Positions 22,486-32,908 of a stretch of DNA of 64,000 nt are shown here, one piece after another. The stretch's first letter is position 1. Each line of letters begins with the position of its first letter. The stretch comes from Scytalidium lignicola. Taxonomy: Eukaryota; Ascomycota; Leotiomycetes. The stretch spans positions 1-64,000 of the forward strand of contig NCSJ02000153.1 in NCBI GenBank assembly GCA_002812745.2. Direction: 5' to 3'. A program made the translations under genes and the position numbers. The notes beneath the pieces are model-generated. The model worked only from the letters and a program-made list of their open reading frames with translations. It was not told the DNA's origin and did no database searches.

Positions 22486-22793
22486 GATTTATACCGTTGA
22501 TCTGGTAAAAGATAACCAGAAAAGTGTGTCTTGCTGTTCTTTGCTGAGGTAGCGGCGATAATAAAACACTCAGAACAGCACACTTCTTTTATCTATTCAC
22601 TCAGATACCGAATTTTGAATGACGTAAATAGCATCCCACAGTGTTGAGTTTTTAGATGCAATGAATAGGTTGATGGTGACGGGTGGAAACAAGGTTACAA
22701 AAATGGATGATGAGAGAGTGATGAGGATGAGAAATATCCCGATTCCCGATTAGATATATCCATTATTCTATAGTATAGAGCAATCCATAATCT
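22486..22793. other. Convergent intergenic region
   Basis: Lies between the 3' ends of the kinase-like gene and the SDR. Around 22508-22590 an imperfect inverted repeat (agtgtgtcttgctgttct against agaacagcacacttct) could form a hairpin in either transcript and might serve 3' end formation. No gene. Confidence 0.4.
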
Positions 22794-23911
22794 CTACACC
22801 TTGGCAACAAGCTCCTCCGTCAAGTTCCATAATCGGTCTGCCTTCTCCTGATCATAAGCATACGGTGCATACCCAGAACAAGTCCAATCCTGTCTCCTCG
22901 CCTCCGGCCCTGGCCACCCCCCAATCTCCTGCATACTCTCAAGATACTTCCCGCCCTTACCTTCAAGATCTTTTGCGACAGCAGCCCAGACCTGGGTAGC
23001 GGCACCCTGGGCTGTAGTCTTCAAATATGGCCTCATCTTATCACTCTTGTGCACAGACTGCCTCATATCGTCACTCGTGATCCACAGGTTTGAGTCGATT
23101 CCTCCAGGTTGGAGAGACCAGGCGTGCAGACCCTTCGACCCGTATACCCGATCGACATAGTTGGCCATGTAGATATTAGCGGTCTTGCTCTGCGCGTATG
23201 CGCTGACTTGACCCCATTCTCTGTGTTCGAAGTTGGGGTCGTCAAAGTTAATTTCGCTCATTCGGTGGCCGATAGAGGCGACGATGACGAGACGGGAGTT
23301 GAATGACGGGGTTGATGATTTGAGCAGGGTGTCTTTTAGTTCTTGGAAGAGCACGAAGTGGCCGATGTGGTTGATGCCGAAGCATGCTTCGAATCCCTGT
23401 GCCGTGTGTTGCTTCATTGCTGGAAATGTTGCTATAGTTGTTCTGTTAGACAAAGTGATCTCTTTACATACTACAGCTCTCTCAAGGTTCAAGAATTATG
23501 GTATGCATAATTTAATTACTAACCAGCGTTGCAGATTATGGCATTCAGAGTATCACTCTTAGACAGGAGCTCCTTTGCCGCCTTGCGGACAGAGTTAAGG
23601 TCGCCAAGTTCCATCGTAATAGCCTCAATACCTCCCTTTGGTCCTCCATTGCTCTCAAGGATGTTTTTCACGGATTTGGCACTTTTCTCCTCACTTCGAG
23701 TGGTGATGAACACACGAGCACCAGTCATGTGAAGGGCACGAGCTGTTTCGAGGCCGGTGGTGTCATTTGCACCGGTTACCAAGAAGACTTTGTCCTTCAT
23801 GCCATCGATAAGACCTTCATCTTGGATGACCTGTAGTGCTGTTGGTCGTGCATCACCGGGTCCTTGGGGGTTCTCGTGTAGCACTGCATAGCGGGATGTG
23901 ATCGGCGCCAT
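22794..23911 (-). CDS. Short-chain dehydrogenase/reductase (retinol dehydrogenase / WWOX-like), two exons
   Basis: Exons 23524-23911 and 22794-23431 (minus) are joined over a 92-bp intron (23523-23432, GTTAGT...CTATAG) into 341 residues. The Rossmann motif TGANDTTGLETA is near residue 47, the dinucleotide-side motif ELGDLNSV follows, and the catalytic Tyr-Lys is YAQSK. FGINHIGHF is the usual NHxGHF block of retinol-dehydrogenase-like SDRs. The intron falls exactly at the NNAG motif: exon 1 ends ...IICNA, and the best in-frame join gives NAATFPAM, so the last Gly of NAG would be replaced. Another acceptor could change this. An NAD(P)H oxidoreductase, cytosolic, substrate unknown. Start ATG 23911. 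Confidence 0.8.
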
Positions 23912-25069
23912 TGTGTGATGAAGCGGTCTTGAGTACTCAGAAACTTAGAAGTGATTCTAGCGTGTGCTGACCTGCTAGGTATATTTGTTATGTGGTGATG
24001 ACACGAGTTGAAGAGAGGATGTCTGAAAGGGCGGAAGCTGGGCTGGAGTCTGTACATGGTCATCAGTAGGAAACCCCGAGTGACGTTTATATACCAACCA
24101 CTTTCATGCAGAGATCTTTGTCAACCAACATGCCATCATGCAATGCTCGGGGTTAGACGAAAACCCTTCTTAATTCCTACTTCTTAATACCGTTCAGGCC
24201 CTCTAAAATGCGATTTCAGCGGCCGAGCCGGGATGTTGTCGAGGAAGCTTAAAGGGGGGTTCTAGCGGCCGTTTTTAGCGCGGCGGACAAGGTGCCGGCG
24301 GCCGCCCGCAAAAATGTTTTTTCTCCGATCTTGGGCCGCTTCTTTGTGGTAATCACTGTACAGTAGGACGAGAAAAANCGTCTCCACAAAGATTAGGAAT
24401 ATGCAGCGCCGGAGGTTTATGCGTCATAAAGAGCTTACCTTTTGTTTCACGTTTTTACGCTTGTGTCCCATGAAACCTAATTTAATGTTAATGATATCCC
24501 AGAGTAACAATGCGTCAGTGGCAAAAGATTCAGCTCAAACTCTTTAACATACAATTATACTTCAAACTCTAAGTCATCCCATTTTTAAGCACTGTTGTAA
24601 CTTTAATGGTCTTTCAATTTTGGTTTATGCACTACCTACTGTTCAAACCTTAAGAGATATTGTTGTAGATGGCAGAGTAAGAAAGAGTGAGGGGATATTA
24701 ACAAAGCCAGTATAATATCATGCTTTAGTTTTTCAATAAAAGTTAAAATGCCCATTTTTGTGAAATATACCCCTTTCTCATTCGCGGTAGTTTTCGATCG
24801 TGATGATGACAAAAATAATGCCACCTGTTTAGTCCCGCGTCCAAAATGGCATGGCGTGATCCAAAGCTCAATCAAATTCAGCGCACTACAATACTTAAAT
24901 GTTTTAAGAAGTTCATTCACTCTGAATGCTTTTTGCGAGTAGGGAACTATTTACAAATATCACTCATCAAGAAGGGCTTCTTTGGACACTAATGCGTCGT
25001 TCCCAGGCTTGGATAATAATATTCAACAGCCCATTCTTAGAAAAGAAAGAAGCAAAACCGCCATCTCAC
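23912..25069. other. Intergenic region
   Basis: Upstream of the SDR and downstream of the deformylase gene. A GC-rich patch at about 24220-24310 (several gcggccg words) contrasts with the AT-rich remainder. An N is present at 24378. No gene recognised. Confidence 0.4.
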
Positions 25070-25948
25070 CTAAAACACAACTGTTTTCGTCCCATTAAGT
25101 AATACCTTCCTCTGCGACACCAACTTCACCGCCGTCGCCAACACAATACTCTCCACGTTACTTCCCTCACTAGTCAACTCCTTCGGACTAAGCGCATGAT
25201 TCACCCTGACTACATTCTGCTCGATAATCGGCCCTTCATCCAAATCACTCGTCACGAAATGAGCCGTGGCACCGATAATCTTCACGCCGCGATCATAGGC
25301 CTGATGGTACGGCTTGGCACCTTTGAAGGACGGCAAGAAGCTGTGGTGGATGTTGATAATCTTGCCGGACATGGCGTTGCAAATCAAGGGAGAGAGAACT
25401 TGCATGTACCGCGCTAGGATGATAAGGTCTATATTGTACTCTTTGACTAGTTCCAGGATACGGGTTTCTTGGGCGGTTTTGATGGCTGCGGTGACGGGGA
25501 GGTGGATGAAGGGGATCTTGTAGGAGGCGGCTAAGGCTTCGAAGTCTGGATGATTGGAAATAACGAGGGGTATCTCGACCTTGAGTTGGCCGGTTGATTG
25601 GCGGAATAGGAGATCGTTTAGACAATGGCCGATCTTGGAGACCATGATGAGGACTCGTGGCTTCTGTATCGTTGGGTGGATCTCATATTTCATAGACATT
25701 GGGTCTGCTATCTTGACCGTAAAGTCTGTCCGGAGTAATTCGACATCAGACTGACGACCTTCTGTTGTGCTCTGGCTGGAACCAAAGTGCACTCTCATGA
25801 AGAAGGTGTTTGTGGTGGGATCTCCGAACTGGGATGAGTCAACAATGTTGAAATTTCGCTCCACTAGGAAGCCGGTTACGGCGTGAACAATCCCAGGCTG
25901 GTCTGGACATGATAAAGTCAAGATGAAATCCTCTTTCTCGGTCGTCAT
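25070..25948 (-). CDS. purU: Formyltetrahydrofolate deformylase
   Basis: A 292-residue single-exon protein that hydrolyses 10-formyl-tetrahydrofolate to tetrahydrofolate and formate, balancing one-carbon pools. The N-terminal ACT domain is evident (FILTLSCPDQPGIVHAVTGF, residues 8-27). The C-terminal formyltransferase-fold domain starts at PRVLIMVSKIGHCLNDLLFR and has the PurU blocks LARYMQVLS and INIHHSFLPSFKGAKPYHQA with the catalytic Asn-His, then ATAHFVTSDLDEGPIIEQ with the catalytic Asp. Length fits the family (about 280-290 residues). Start ATG 25948 precedes the ACT domain directly. Symbol follows the bacterial gene. No neighbouring folate gene; nothing unusual seen. Confidence 0.95.
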   Translation of the reverse strand: MTTEKEDFILTLSCPDQPGIVHAVTGFLVERNFNIVDSSQFGDPTTNTFFMRVHFGSSQSTTEGRQSDVELLRTDFTVKIADPMSMKYEIHPTIQKPRVLIMVSKIGHCLNDLLFRQSTGQLKVEIPLVISNHPDFEALAASYKIPFIHLPVTAAIKTAQETRILELVKEYNIDLIILARYMQVLSPLICNAMSGKIINIHHSFLPSFKGAKPYHQAYDRGVKIIGATAHFVTSDLDEGPIIEQNVVRVNHALSPKELTSEGSNVESIVLATAVKLVSQRKVLLNGTKTVVF

Positions 25949-26943
25949 TATGGAATGGTTCTGGGCAAATATCTGTCTCTATGGAGGGAGTTCTTCGAAG
26001 CTGAAGAGGGAGGAGGATGCAGTCGTTATTAGGGCTTCAAATTTTGAAGTAGGCTATTTTCATATCCCGTGATCCCGGGTTTTCGCCGCCACTCACCAAC
26101 ACCATGAAGTGTTGTGGCTGGCGAAAAATTGGGTAGTCTTGCGCATTTTTGGATTATTTGATAATTGAAATAATGTATCGTCTATGATGATCCCAAGCAA
26201 AGAGGAAAAGAGAATCGAAAGTGGTTTGGATTGTATCAGATCCTCTCTTCCTCATCAGGAAGGTCATTTTCCCCTCATGCCCCTCGGCATCTGACCCCGC
26301 GGCAATAAATAAACCCCCGGCCATTACGTGTATATAGCGAAGTAACTTTCAATAACACTAAACGCCCTTACTGCACCAAGCAAGATTGTAGAGCATACCG
26401 GATTACATTAAGCAGCGATCAGCTTGCGAACTGGGGAATATTGAGGCTCAACAAGTCACTCTTCTCAATTGGCTGCATGCCGATAATACACATTTTCACT
26501 TAGCGTTGTTGGGCAGCGCCTCAAATGCAAATGGAAAGCTGAAATGTGTGACGACTAGGCATACATAGTCACATGTGTACCTTCTAATATTATTGGCTTT
26601 CACTGCATGATCGACATCAATGTTGCTGAGAAAGTTGACAGTTATGACCAATCATACGCAGCCTGTTATACGTGTCATTGTCTCTTGTTACACCAAGTAC
26701 CACCATGCTGCATTATTATGATTGAGTTGAGCTGTTCATGCTTTGACGAGACGGATATTTTTATTGGGTGAGACACGAATCCTATCAAGAGCGTTTTTCC
26801 AAAAAAAAAACCCTATTTAATGAAGCTCATGAACATAATCATCGATTGAATTTATTATCTTCCTGAACGTTAATATACACATTACTCCTTTTCTCTCTGC
26901 CCACTATATTCTACACCTAGTTTGAACATACGACAATTATAAT
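25949..26943. other. Divergent intergenic region
   Basis: Promoter sides of the deformylase (minus) and of the small membrane protein (plus). Contains an A-run at about 26801-26810. No gene recognised. Confidence 0.4.
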
Positions 26944-27541
26944 ATGGCTGAAGTTGAATGCCAATCAAACCGCCAAACAAAAGACCGAGGGCACGACTGG
27001 GAGTACCGTAGCCTCGCCTGCAGAAGATAATCTGGAGTCGATCGATAAATTCCTCGGCACCTATGGAGTCATAGCCGCAGTTGGTGCTCAGATTACATTT
27101 TCCCTCATAATCTCAGACATCGCAGATCCTGCTTCAATCGACAACTTGCCAGGCCACCGAAAGGGTGTGATATTTCCGGTTCACAAAATTCGCGTGCTTA
27201 TCGCTCTCAGTTGGCTATTCTTCACATGGACCTTGGCCATAGCTTACTTTTGCTATTTTCTACTCTTGAATCCCAAGATCCGCAAAGATATCAGGGGCAT
27301 GGACAATGCGAAGGCGCGAGAGGAGTTCTTCAAAAGCAAGCTAAAAGCTTTTGTCTTTGCAGCGCTAAGATTTGGTCTCAACATTTTGCCGCTTTGCGCA
27401 TTTTTGCTCTTGTCGCTGGCGGTGTCCGCATATGTGCCATCCGTTGGGTGGATTGGGGTGGTTGTTACAACCATATACACAATATTCAGTATAGCTATAG
27501 GGCCTTCAGCGTTCAAAGGAGTAGCAGAAAGATATCCGTAG
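26944..27541 (+). CDS. Small multi-pass membrane protein, unknown function, 5' end uncertain
   Basis: The frame from 26954 to the TAG ending at 27541 gives about 195 residues with four likely membrane segments: YGVIAAVGAQITFSLIIS, VLIALSWLFFTWTLAIAYFC, FGLNILPLCAFLLLSLAV and IGVVVTTIYTIFSIAIG. A charged loop (FKSKLKAF and NAKAREE region) sits in the middle. It resembles fungal hypothetical membrane proteins of unknown role. No ATG precedes the hydrophilic N-terminus in this frame. The ATG at 26944 lies one frame off and would stop after 28 codons. Either a 1-base error or mutation lies between 26946 and 26960, or an undetected upstream exon supplies the start. Confidence 0.6.
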
Positions 27542-28106
27542 TCCACAGATTGATAACTAGATGAGGGAGTGAGGGATTTCAAACAGAGAGTGCAAAATAG
27601 CCTTTTATATTATTTAGAAGAAACCTACAGCGTTTTCCATTTATTTTGTGAATTTGGGCTTGGTGATATTTGGTTAGCATCTTTACGGCACGACTGAAGT
27701 CTCCACTGACGTCGCCGAAAGGTATTGGTTTGTCTATGGACGCTACACATTGTGGACAGGGATAGATAGAATATTATATTTACTTTAGATCATTATACCA
27801 TAGAGATGGTCATTCTATGCTTTGCAACCTAAGTAGAGCAACGGTTGAGCAGAGCGGCGACGCTGACTAACAATGAGGTTTCGTCGGCGATACCAAACGT
27901 GTCTTGAGTTTTTAAAAAAACAAACACTCTCACCTACGCCTATCGCGGGGTAATGTCCGATAGGCCTCCGACTCAATCCAGAAGTCTTTCCAAGAGACTC
28001 AATCGATATAATATAGCTGCTCTAACGTAACCAGTTAATCCAATCAGTACTTCTACTTAACCTTATCTCTCTCAATTCCATACTCCGTTGGAGTCCCTCT
28101 CCAACA
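27542..28106. other. Intergenic region
   Basis: 3' side of the membrane protein and promoter of the methyltransferase. No gene seen. Confidence 0.4.
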
Positions 28107-28898
28107 ATGTCTACCGGCAATGAACGCTTCAACACTATGGCTGCACAATGGGACACCAACCCCTTCGTCAACCGTGCCAGCACCATGGCTCTCAAAACCC
28201 TCCTCACTCATGTCCCCAAACTCCAATCCCATCATCATAATCCAGATCATCCAGAGCAAGATCAAGGCCTCGACGTCCTAGAAGTCGGCTGCGGAACCGG
28301 CCTCCTCTCCTTCATGATCGCTCCCTACGTACGGTCCCTAACAGCCGTTGACACCGCAGAGGGGATGATCCAGGCGTTTAAGCAGAAACTCGCCCAACGA
28401 CCCGAAGTCAAGAATTTACTTCCTGTATATGCCATGTTAGAAGATCCAGATGATGGGAGGATCCTCCCCGACCCTCTGTCTTCAAAGGAGAAAGGCGAGG
28501 AGGAGGATAATAATAAGGCCAATCTTGCACCGCGCCGCTTCGATCTTGTTATCTCCCACCTAGTCCTCCACCACATCCCGTCCCTCCCGCAAATCCTCTC
28601 CACTATGCACGGATGTCTTAAGCCAGGTGGGAGTATCGCTCTCACTGATTTCGAAGACTTCGGGCCCGAGGCGAAGAGGTTCCATCCCGAGTCCCGGATG
28701 GATGGTGTAGAGAGACATGGGATTCGGCGACGAGATATCGAAGCAATGATCAAGGAGGCTGGGTTCGTCGATGTGGAAGTAACGACAGCGTTTGAGCTGG
28801 AGAAGGATGTGGAGAAGGAGCCTGGGAGTGGGATTGTGGAAGGGAGCAGTCCGAAGATGGTGTTTCCCTTTTTGATTTGTAAGGGTAGGAAGGAGTGA
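28107..28898 (+). CDS. Class I SAM-dependent methyltransferase (Methyltransf_11 type)
   Basis: 263 residues, single exon. Motif I is LDVLEVGCGTGLLSFMIAPY (residues 55-74), followed by LTAVDTAEGMI (acidic ribose-binding loop), then FDLVISHLVLHHIPSL and LKPGGSIALTDFED, all standard for this fold. An insert of acidic and basic residues (SKEKGEEEDNNK) lies between strands. The protein starts NERFNTMAAQWDTNPFVNR, typical of ubiE/small-molecule methyltransferases in fungi. The methyl acceptor is not predictable. Start ATG 28107 is close to the conserved N-terminus. No operon-like partner; the downstream LaeA-like gene is convergent. Confidence 0.88.
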   Translation: MSTGNERFNTMAAQWDTNPFVNRASTMALKTLLTHVPKLQSHHHNPDHPEQDQGLDVLEVGCGTGLLSFMIAPYVRSLTAVDTAEGMIQAFKQKLAQRPEVKNLLPVYAMLEDPDDGRILPDPLSSKEKGEEEDNNKANLAPRRFDLVISHLVLHHIPSLPQILSTMHGCLKPGGSIALTDFEDFGPEAKRFHPESRMDGVERHGIRRRDIEAMIKEAGFVDVEVTTAFELEKDVEKEPGSGIVEGSSPKMVFPFLICKGRKE

Positions 28899-29856
28899 CG
28901 ATAATATAGCTGAATGAGGTTTTGTTTTGGAAGGGTGATTTTGTATTCAAATTACATGGGCATGTGCATGAGCGTATATAGACATATATAAGAGAAAGAG
29001 AGACGAGGGGTATATACGACATATATTACTTATGTATACATGAGACTGATCGCATCAGATCCCCCTCATATCACGAATCCTACACACAATTTATCACCGA
29101 CACATGTAAACCTAGGATTTGAAATATTGAAAATTAATTATTAAATAAACTCTAACCATATAGCAAGACCCATAAATAATATCAGATTTATGTAACACTG
29201 TTTTCTTGTGTGTGAATACTTCATTCGATTTTGAGTCTTCGCAAGGTTGATGTGTGACTTCGGGTTCTGAACAGGTTCTCTCAGAGATATATTAAGGAGT
29301 GTTTCTTAGATAGTTTATGGAGGGCTGATGAACTACGATACCGATTAGCAAATAGAAATATAGGTTATCCTAGTATTTACTGAGCGTTCATGTCGGAAAA
29401 GGAATTCCATTTGATTTTGCAAAAAGCNGGCAAGCAAACTATCTTCATTCGACTTAATACTTAGCAATGTCATTTCTGATGAGGTATCTTGATGTAACTC
29501 TTAAGTAGCACAAAATAAAAACGAGAAATAATCCAAAATAAAATCCCCTAAGCCAAGCACAGTGATCTGTGTGATATTAAATCACTTTTACTAGGAGCAA
29601 CCGCGTATTTTAAACAGCCCCAACCCCAACCCTATGTCATAAAAAATATATATACTCATTCATCTAATCCAGCCTGTCATAGTCATAACAAAGGTCTTTT
29701 CCCCCGCGCTCCATTTCAACGGGTACAAGTTTGGCACGCTCTCCTACTTCGGCGCCCTGCCATATACAAAATAACTGCGACATAGGTTAGAGTCTTGCAT
29801 CATGCAACATAGGAGGTATAACACAATAACCAGCAAAAAACAGAGAAAGAAAGAAC
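28899..29856. other. Convergent intergenic region
   Basis: 3' regions of two methyltransferase genes transcribed towards each other. AT-rich, one N at 29428. No gene seen. Confidence 0.4.
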
Positions 29857-31859
29857 TCACAGCTTATACAAACAATGAACATTTGGATCCGTCATCTCCC
29901 TCCTAACGCCAGCCAAAAACACCTCTACCCGATGAGGACTCCAGCCAGCAATACGTGTAAGCAATCCATACGCAATGCCATGGATGCCCTCCACCATCTG
30001 GAACTGCTGAAACAGCCCCACCTCTCGCATTCTTCGGTCGTTGCTCATCCAGCCACCGAGGGGTAGATCGTAGACTTGCTCCGTGACCTCTTCATAGCCG
30101 GCAGTTTCGAGCATTGATTTGAATTTCTGGGCGACGGCGAGGTCGATGCCTACCTTCTGACCGATTTCGGCGAGTACGTCGTAGAATTCACGGATTTGGG
30201 AGGGTTCGGGGAGAGAGTTGTCGTAAGAGGAAGGAATGACGTGCATTTCAACGATTTCAATCCAGCCACCGGGCTTCAGGGTGCTATATAGATCCAAAAA
30301 AGAGTCGTTAGTCGCATAAGATAGATAAGATATGACGGCTGCGAAACCAAGGAGTGAAGTCAAGAAAATAGGTTGAGGGAGGGAGTGGCGTACCGCATTG
30401 CTTGTTGGAATAGCTTTGGCCAGTTGCGGATACCGTGGAAGAGATATCGACAGTGGACAAAATCGGTCTGATGTGGAGTGTAGAGCCACTCGTCCTCTGC
30501 ATCATCGATTTCGAATATTAGATTGGGAGGTACCCTACAGGAGGTTAGTTCAATGCCGAGATTTAACTGTTGAATCTAGGTGAAACATTAGGGAAAACAT
30601 TGGGCGATAACCCAGGGCGAAGTTCTCAGCGTTGAGGTGGTAGAAGACTATGAGGAGATGAATATACATGCCATGCTGGTTGAATGGGACTCAGATCCGT
30701 TCCAATAACCTGTGATATGTTAACCATTTCAGCCCTTCTCGATATACTGAAAATGAGGTCATACCGTTGCAGATGGATATGCATCCGCTACGCAGAATTC
30801 AGTTAACCCTTAATACCAAAGAAAGAGAAAAAACCACACATAGTATTCTTACCCATATCAATCGCCCAAATACCTACAAAAAGGTTAGAATAATTGCTAA
30901 ATTGCATGTTGAAAGATAAGAGAGATATAATTCACCCGTTCCAGTGCCAATATCCAGGATTCTCTGGGGACGGTCGTTAATGGGAGCAAGGTGTAAGCGG
31001 CCCTCGGTGAGCAGGATGGAAATGTGATGCTTCATATCCTCGCGATCCATCTCGGACTTAATTGAGGCCATTGTCAGCTCCTGATGGATCGATTAAGAGG
31101 GTATAGCATACCTCATCATTCGGCAACATATACCGTCCCGCTTTGTAGCCATGATACCTGCGACCATTCTCAAAGACATACTCTCCGGTTTCGGGAGGTA
31201 ATGAAGCGTATTCGGTGGCGCTGTGAATACAACCAAATATCAGCTTCAATTATCTCTTCCTTTGTGTCCATCTGTCTATCCTTCTCTTATTCTCTCACCC
31301 CAGATCAATTATATATTTCCCAGCTATCCAATTGCGAAAGGAATCCGAGAGAAAAGCACTCACGTATCGTCGCCGCCAAATGCAGAATCGCCATCGCCAT
31401 TGCCAAACTCAGCTAGGGACTGCGAAGGGAGAGAAAGAAAGCGTTAGTCTTATGGACAGAAAAAAGGGGAGGACGAATTGATGGAGATGGTTTAGATGGA
31501 TGGAATGAATCTGAGGCACAACGACAACGCACCTCGTCGTTCTCCGGCAGCGCACCGCTTTCGAGGGGCTGCGAGGCGTGATGCGCAGCCTGCCCTTCGG
31601 TCCATGATGATGATGATGCCGACGATGCCGACACGACAACAGGGTCCTGATCCTGCGCCTGGATCGGGACTGGGGTATTCACGATGCTGGTAATATTAGT
31701 ACTGCTGATAATGTTGGTTGCGGTCGTCGTGGTGGTAGCAGCGGGGTTGGGGGAGCCGGGCGTGGTGATAGGTGTATGTACAACAGCAGCAGGAGGAGGA
31801 GAAGCTGATCGCAGTGGGTCGTCACCGGGGTGCGCTGTTGGTGGTGGTGGTGAAGACAT
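29857..31859 (-). CDS. LaeA-like SAM methyltransferase (TAM-domain family), nine exons
   Basis: Proposed minus-strand exons: 31859-31533, 31419-31364, 31220-31112, 31080-30936, 30873-30853, 30787-30765, 30709-30672, 30534-30394 and 30283-29857; all phases agree and give 428 residues. Motifs in order are YHGYKAGRYMLPNDE, RILDIGTGTGIWAID (motif I), ADAYPSATVIGTDLSPIQP, VPPNLIFEIDDAEDEW, FVHCRYLF and TLKPGGWIEIVEMH. This is the LaeA-like family, whose founding member controls secondary metabolism from the nucleus; most paralogues have no assigned acceptor. The N-terminal 109 residues are Pro/Thr/Ser-rich and disordered. Intron 7 (30671-30535) must be a GC-AG intron (TG|GCATGT) to keep the conserved QPAWVPPN. 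Exon 5 is only 21 nt and exon 6 is 23 nt. Confidence 0.88.
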
Positions 31860-32403
31860 GCTGGCACCCTTCTTCCATCACCGTACCGTACCCTGTGGAA
31901 AGAATTGGGGATTAACGGATTTGGAGCACGACAAGGAGGAGGAGGAGGAGGAGGAGGAGGAGAAGGAGAAGAAGTCCTGTGGTTGGATCGTGGGAGAAGC
32001 AAAGCAAAGCAAAGAAGAGCAGAGCAGAGCTTGGCTTGAATTGCTTTTGGTGCCACGGACTTTCTCTTCGGTCCGCTCTTTTGCATGTTGGTTTGCTTGG
32101 TGCTACTGTATGCGCGGTCAGGTGATCACCTATCATCCACAATCAATGGACTGTACCTCGGCTAGATGCCTTATTTATCAGGGTTGCACCCGAAAGCCCC
32201 GCGTGCCCCGCTCCTTCGGGCCCGAACAATAACGTTACGCTGAGACTGGTCACGTGATGCAGAATCAGAAATCATGTGACCGTCGGAAGACTGAAACTAC
32301 GGAACAGCCTTGAGACGATCTCGTTCGCATCAGTATCGGAATGCTGTCGATCCAAGTATAGAAATAATTCTAGTGATACTATCGATACTATGGTGCTTGC
32401 TCT

Positions 32404-32431
32404 GGAGAGAGAGAGAGAGAGAGAGAGAGAC
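32404..32431. repeat. GA dinucleotide microsatellite
   Basis: About 14 uninterrupted ga units within the divergent intergenic region. Confidence 0.9.
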
Positions 32432-32619
32432 CGTATTGTATTGACATCACGTGCTCACTCTCTCGCTGTCTAGACAGGACAAGAAGCTGCTGCGCAACTT
32501 GAATCAGCAAGCAGCAAACAGCAAACCAACCACCACAACTCTCCTCTCCTTCTCTCCTTTTCCTTCGTCCATTCGGGGCTGCTTGGCAAGGAAGCATCCA
32601 ATTCACCTCCTGCGCGCCA

Positions 32620-32664
32620 TGCTTCATCATCATCATCACCATCATCATCACCATCATCATCATT
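32620..32664. repeat. CAT/ATC trinucleotide microsatellite
   Basis: Imperfect tandem cat/cac triplets, followed by tct/cgt triplets up to about 32700. Open frames through it (poly-His or poly-Asp) are low-complexity shadows. Confidence 0.85.
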
Positions 32665-32908
32665 CATCTTCGTCTTCTTCGTCCCGTCCTCTTCTTCTTC
32701 CCCGTTGTTGACCACCCTGCCCAGCCATTCTCCCCCGCAGCGTGGTAATTAATTGCTGTATTCGACCCGAATCATCGTATCAACCTAATCAGTTGTTGAT
32801 TCTCGTGCACGCTCCTCAGCGTCTCATCCAACGCTTCGTTCCAGTCGGTAACCACTCACACTCTCTCCTTCTCTTCCTCTGGGCCCCTGACGGTACTGTA
32901 CCACCACC

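Larger units (their letters stand above)
31860..32908. promoter_or_regulatory. Divergent promoter of LaeA-like methyltransferase and FAD monooxygenase
   Basis: About 1 kb separates the two divergent start codons. It includes a gag/gga-rich tract (31933-31972), a GA microsatellite (32404-32431) and a CAT/ATC-rich microsatellite (about 32620-32664), then CT-rich sequence running to the monooxygenase start, a common feature of fungal promoters. No gene recognised inside. Co-regulation of the two genes is an inference from geometry. Confidence 0.45.

Noticed and set aside
31684..32232. Plus-strand 182-codon frame opposite the LaeA-like gene
   Set aside because: Overlaps exon 1 of the well-supported minus-strand gene and contains a Glu run from gga/gag repeats.
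32388..32715. Open frames with poly-His or poly-Asp runs near the monooxygenase promoter
   Set aside because: Produced by the CAT/ATC microsatellite; no homology or splicing support.
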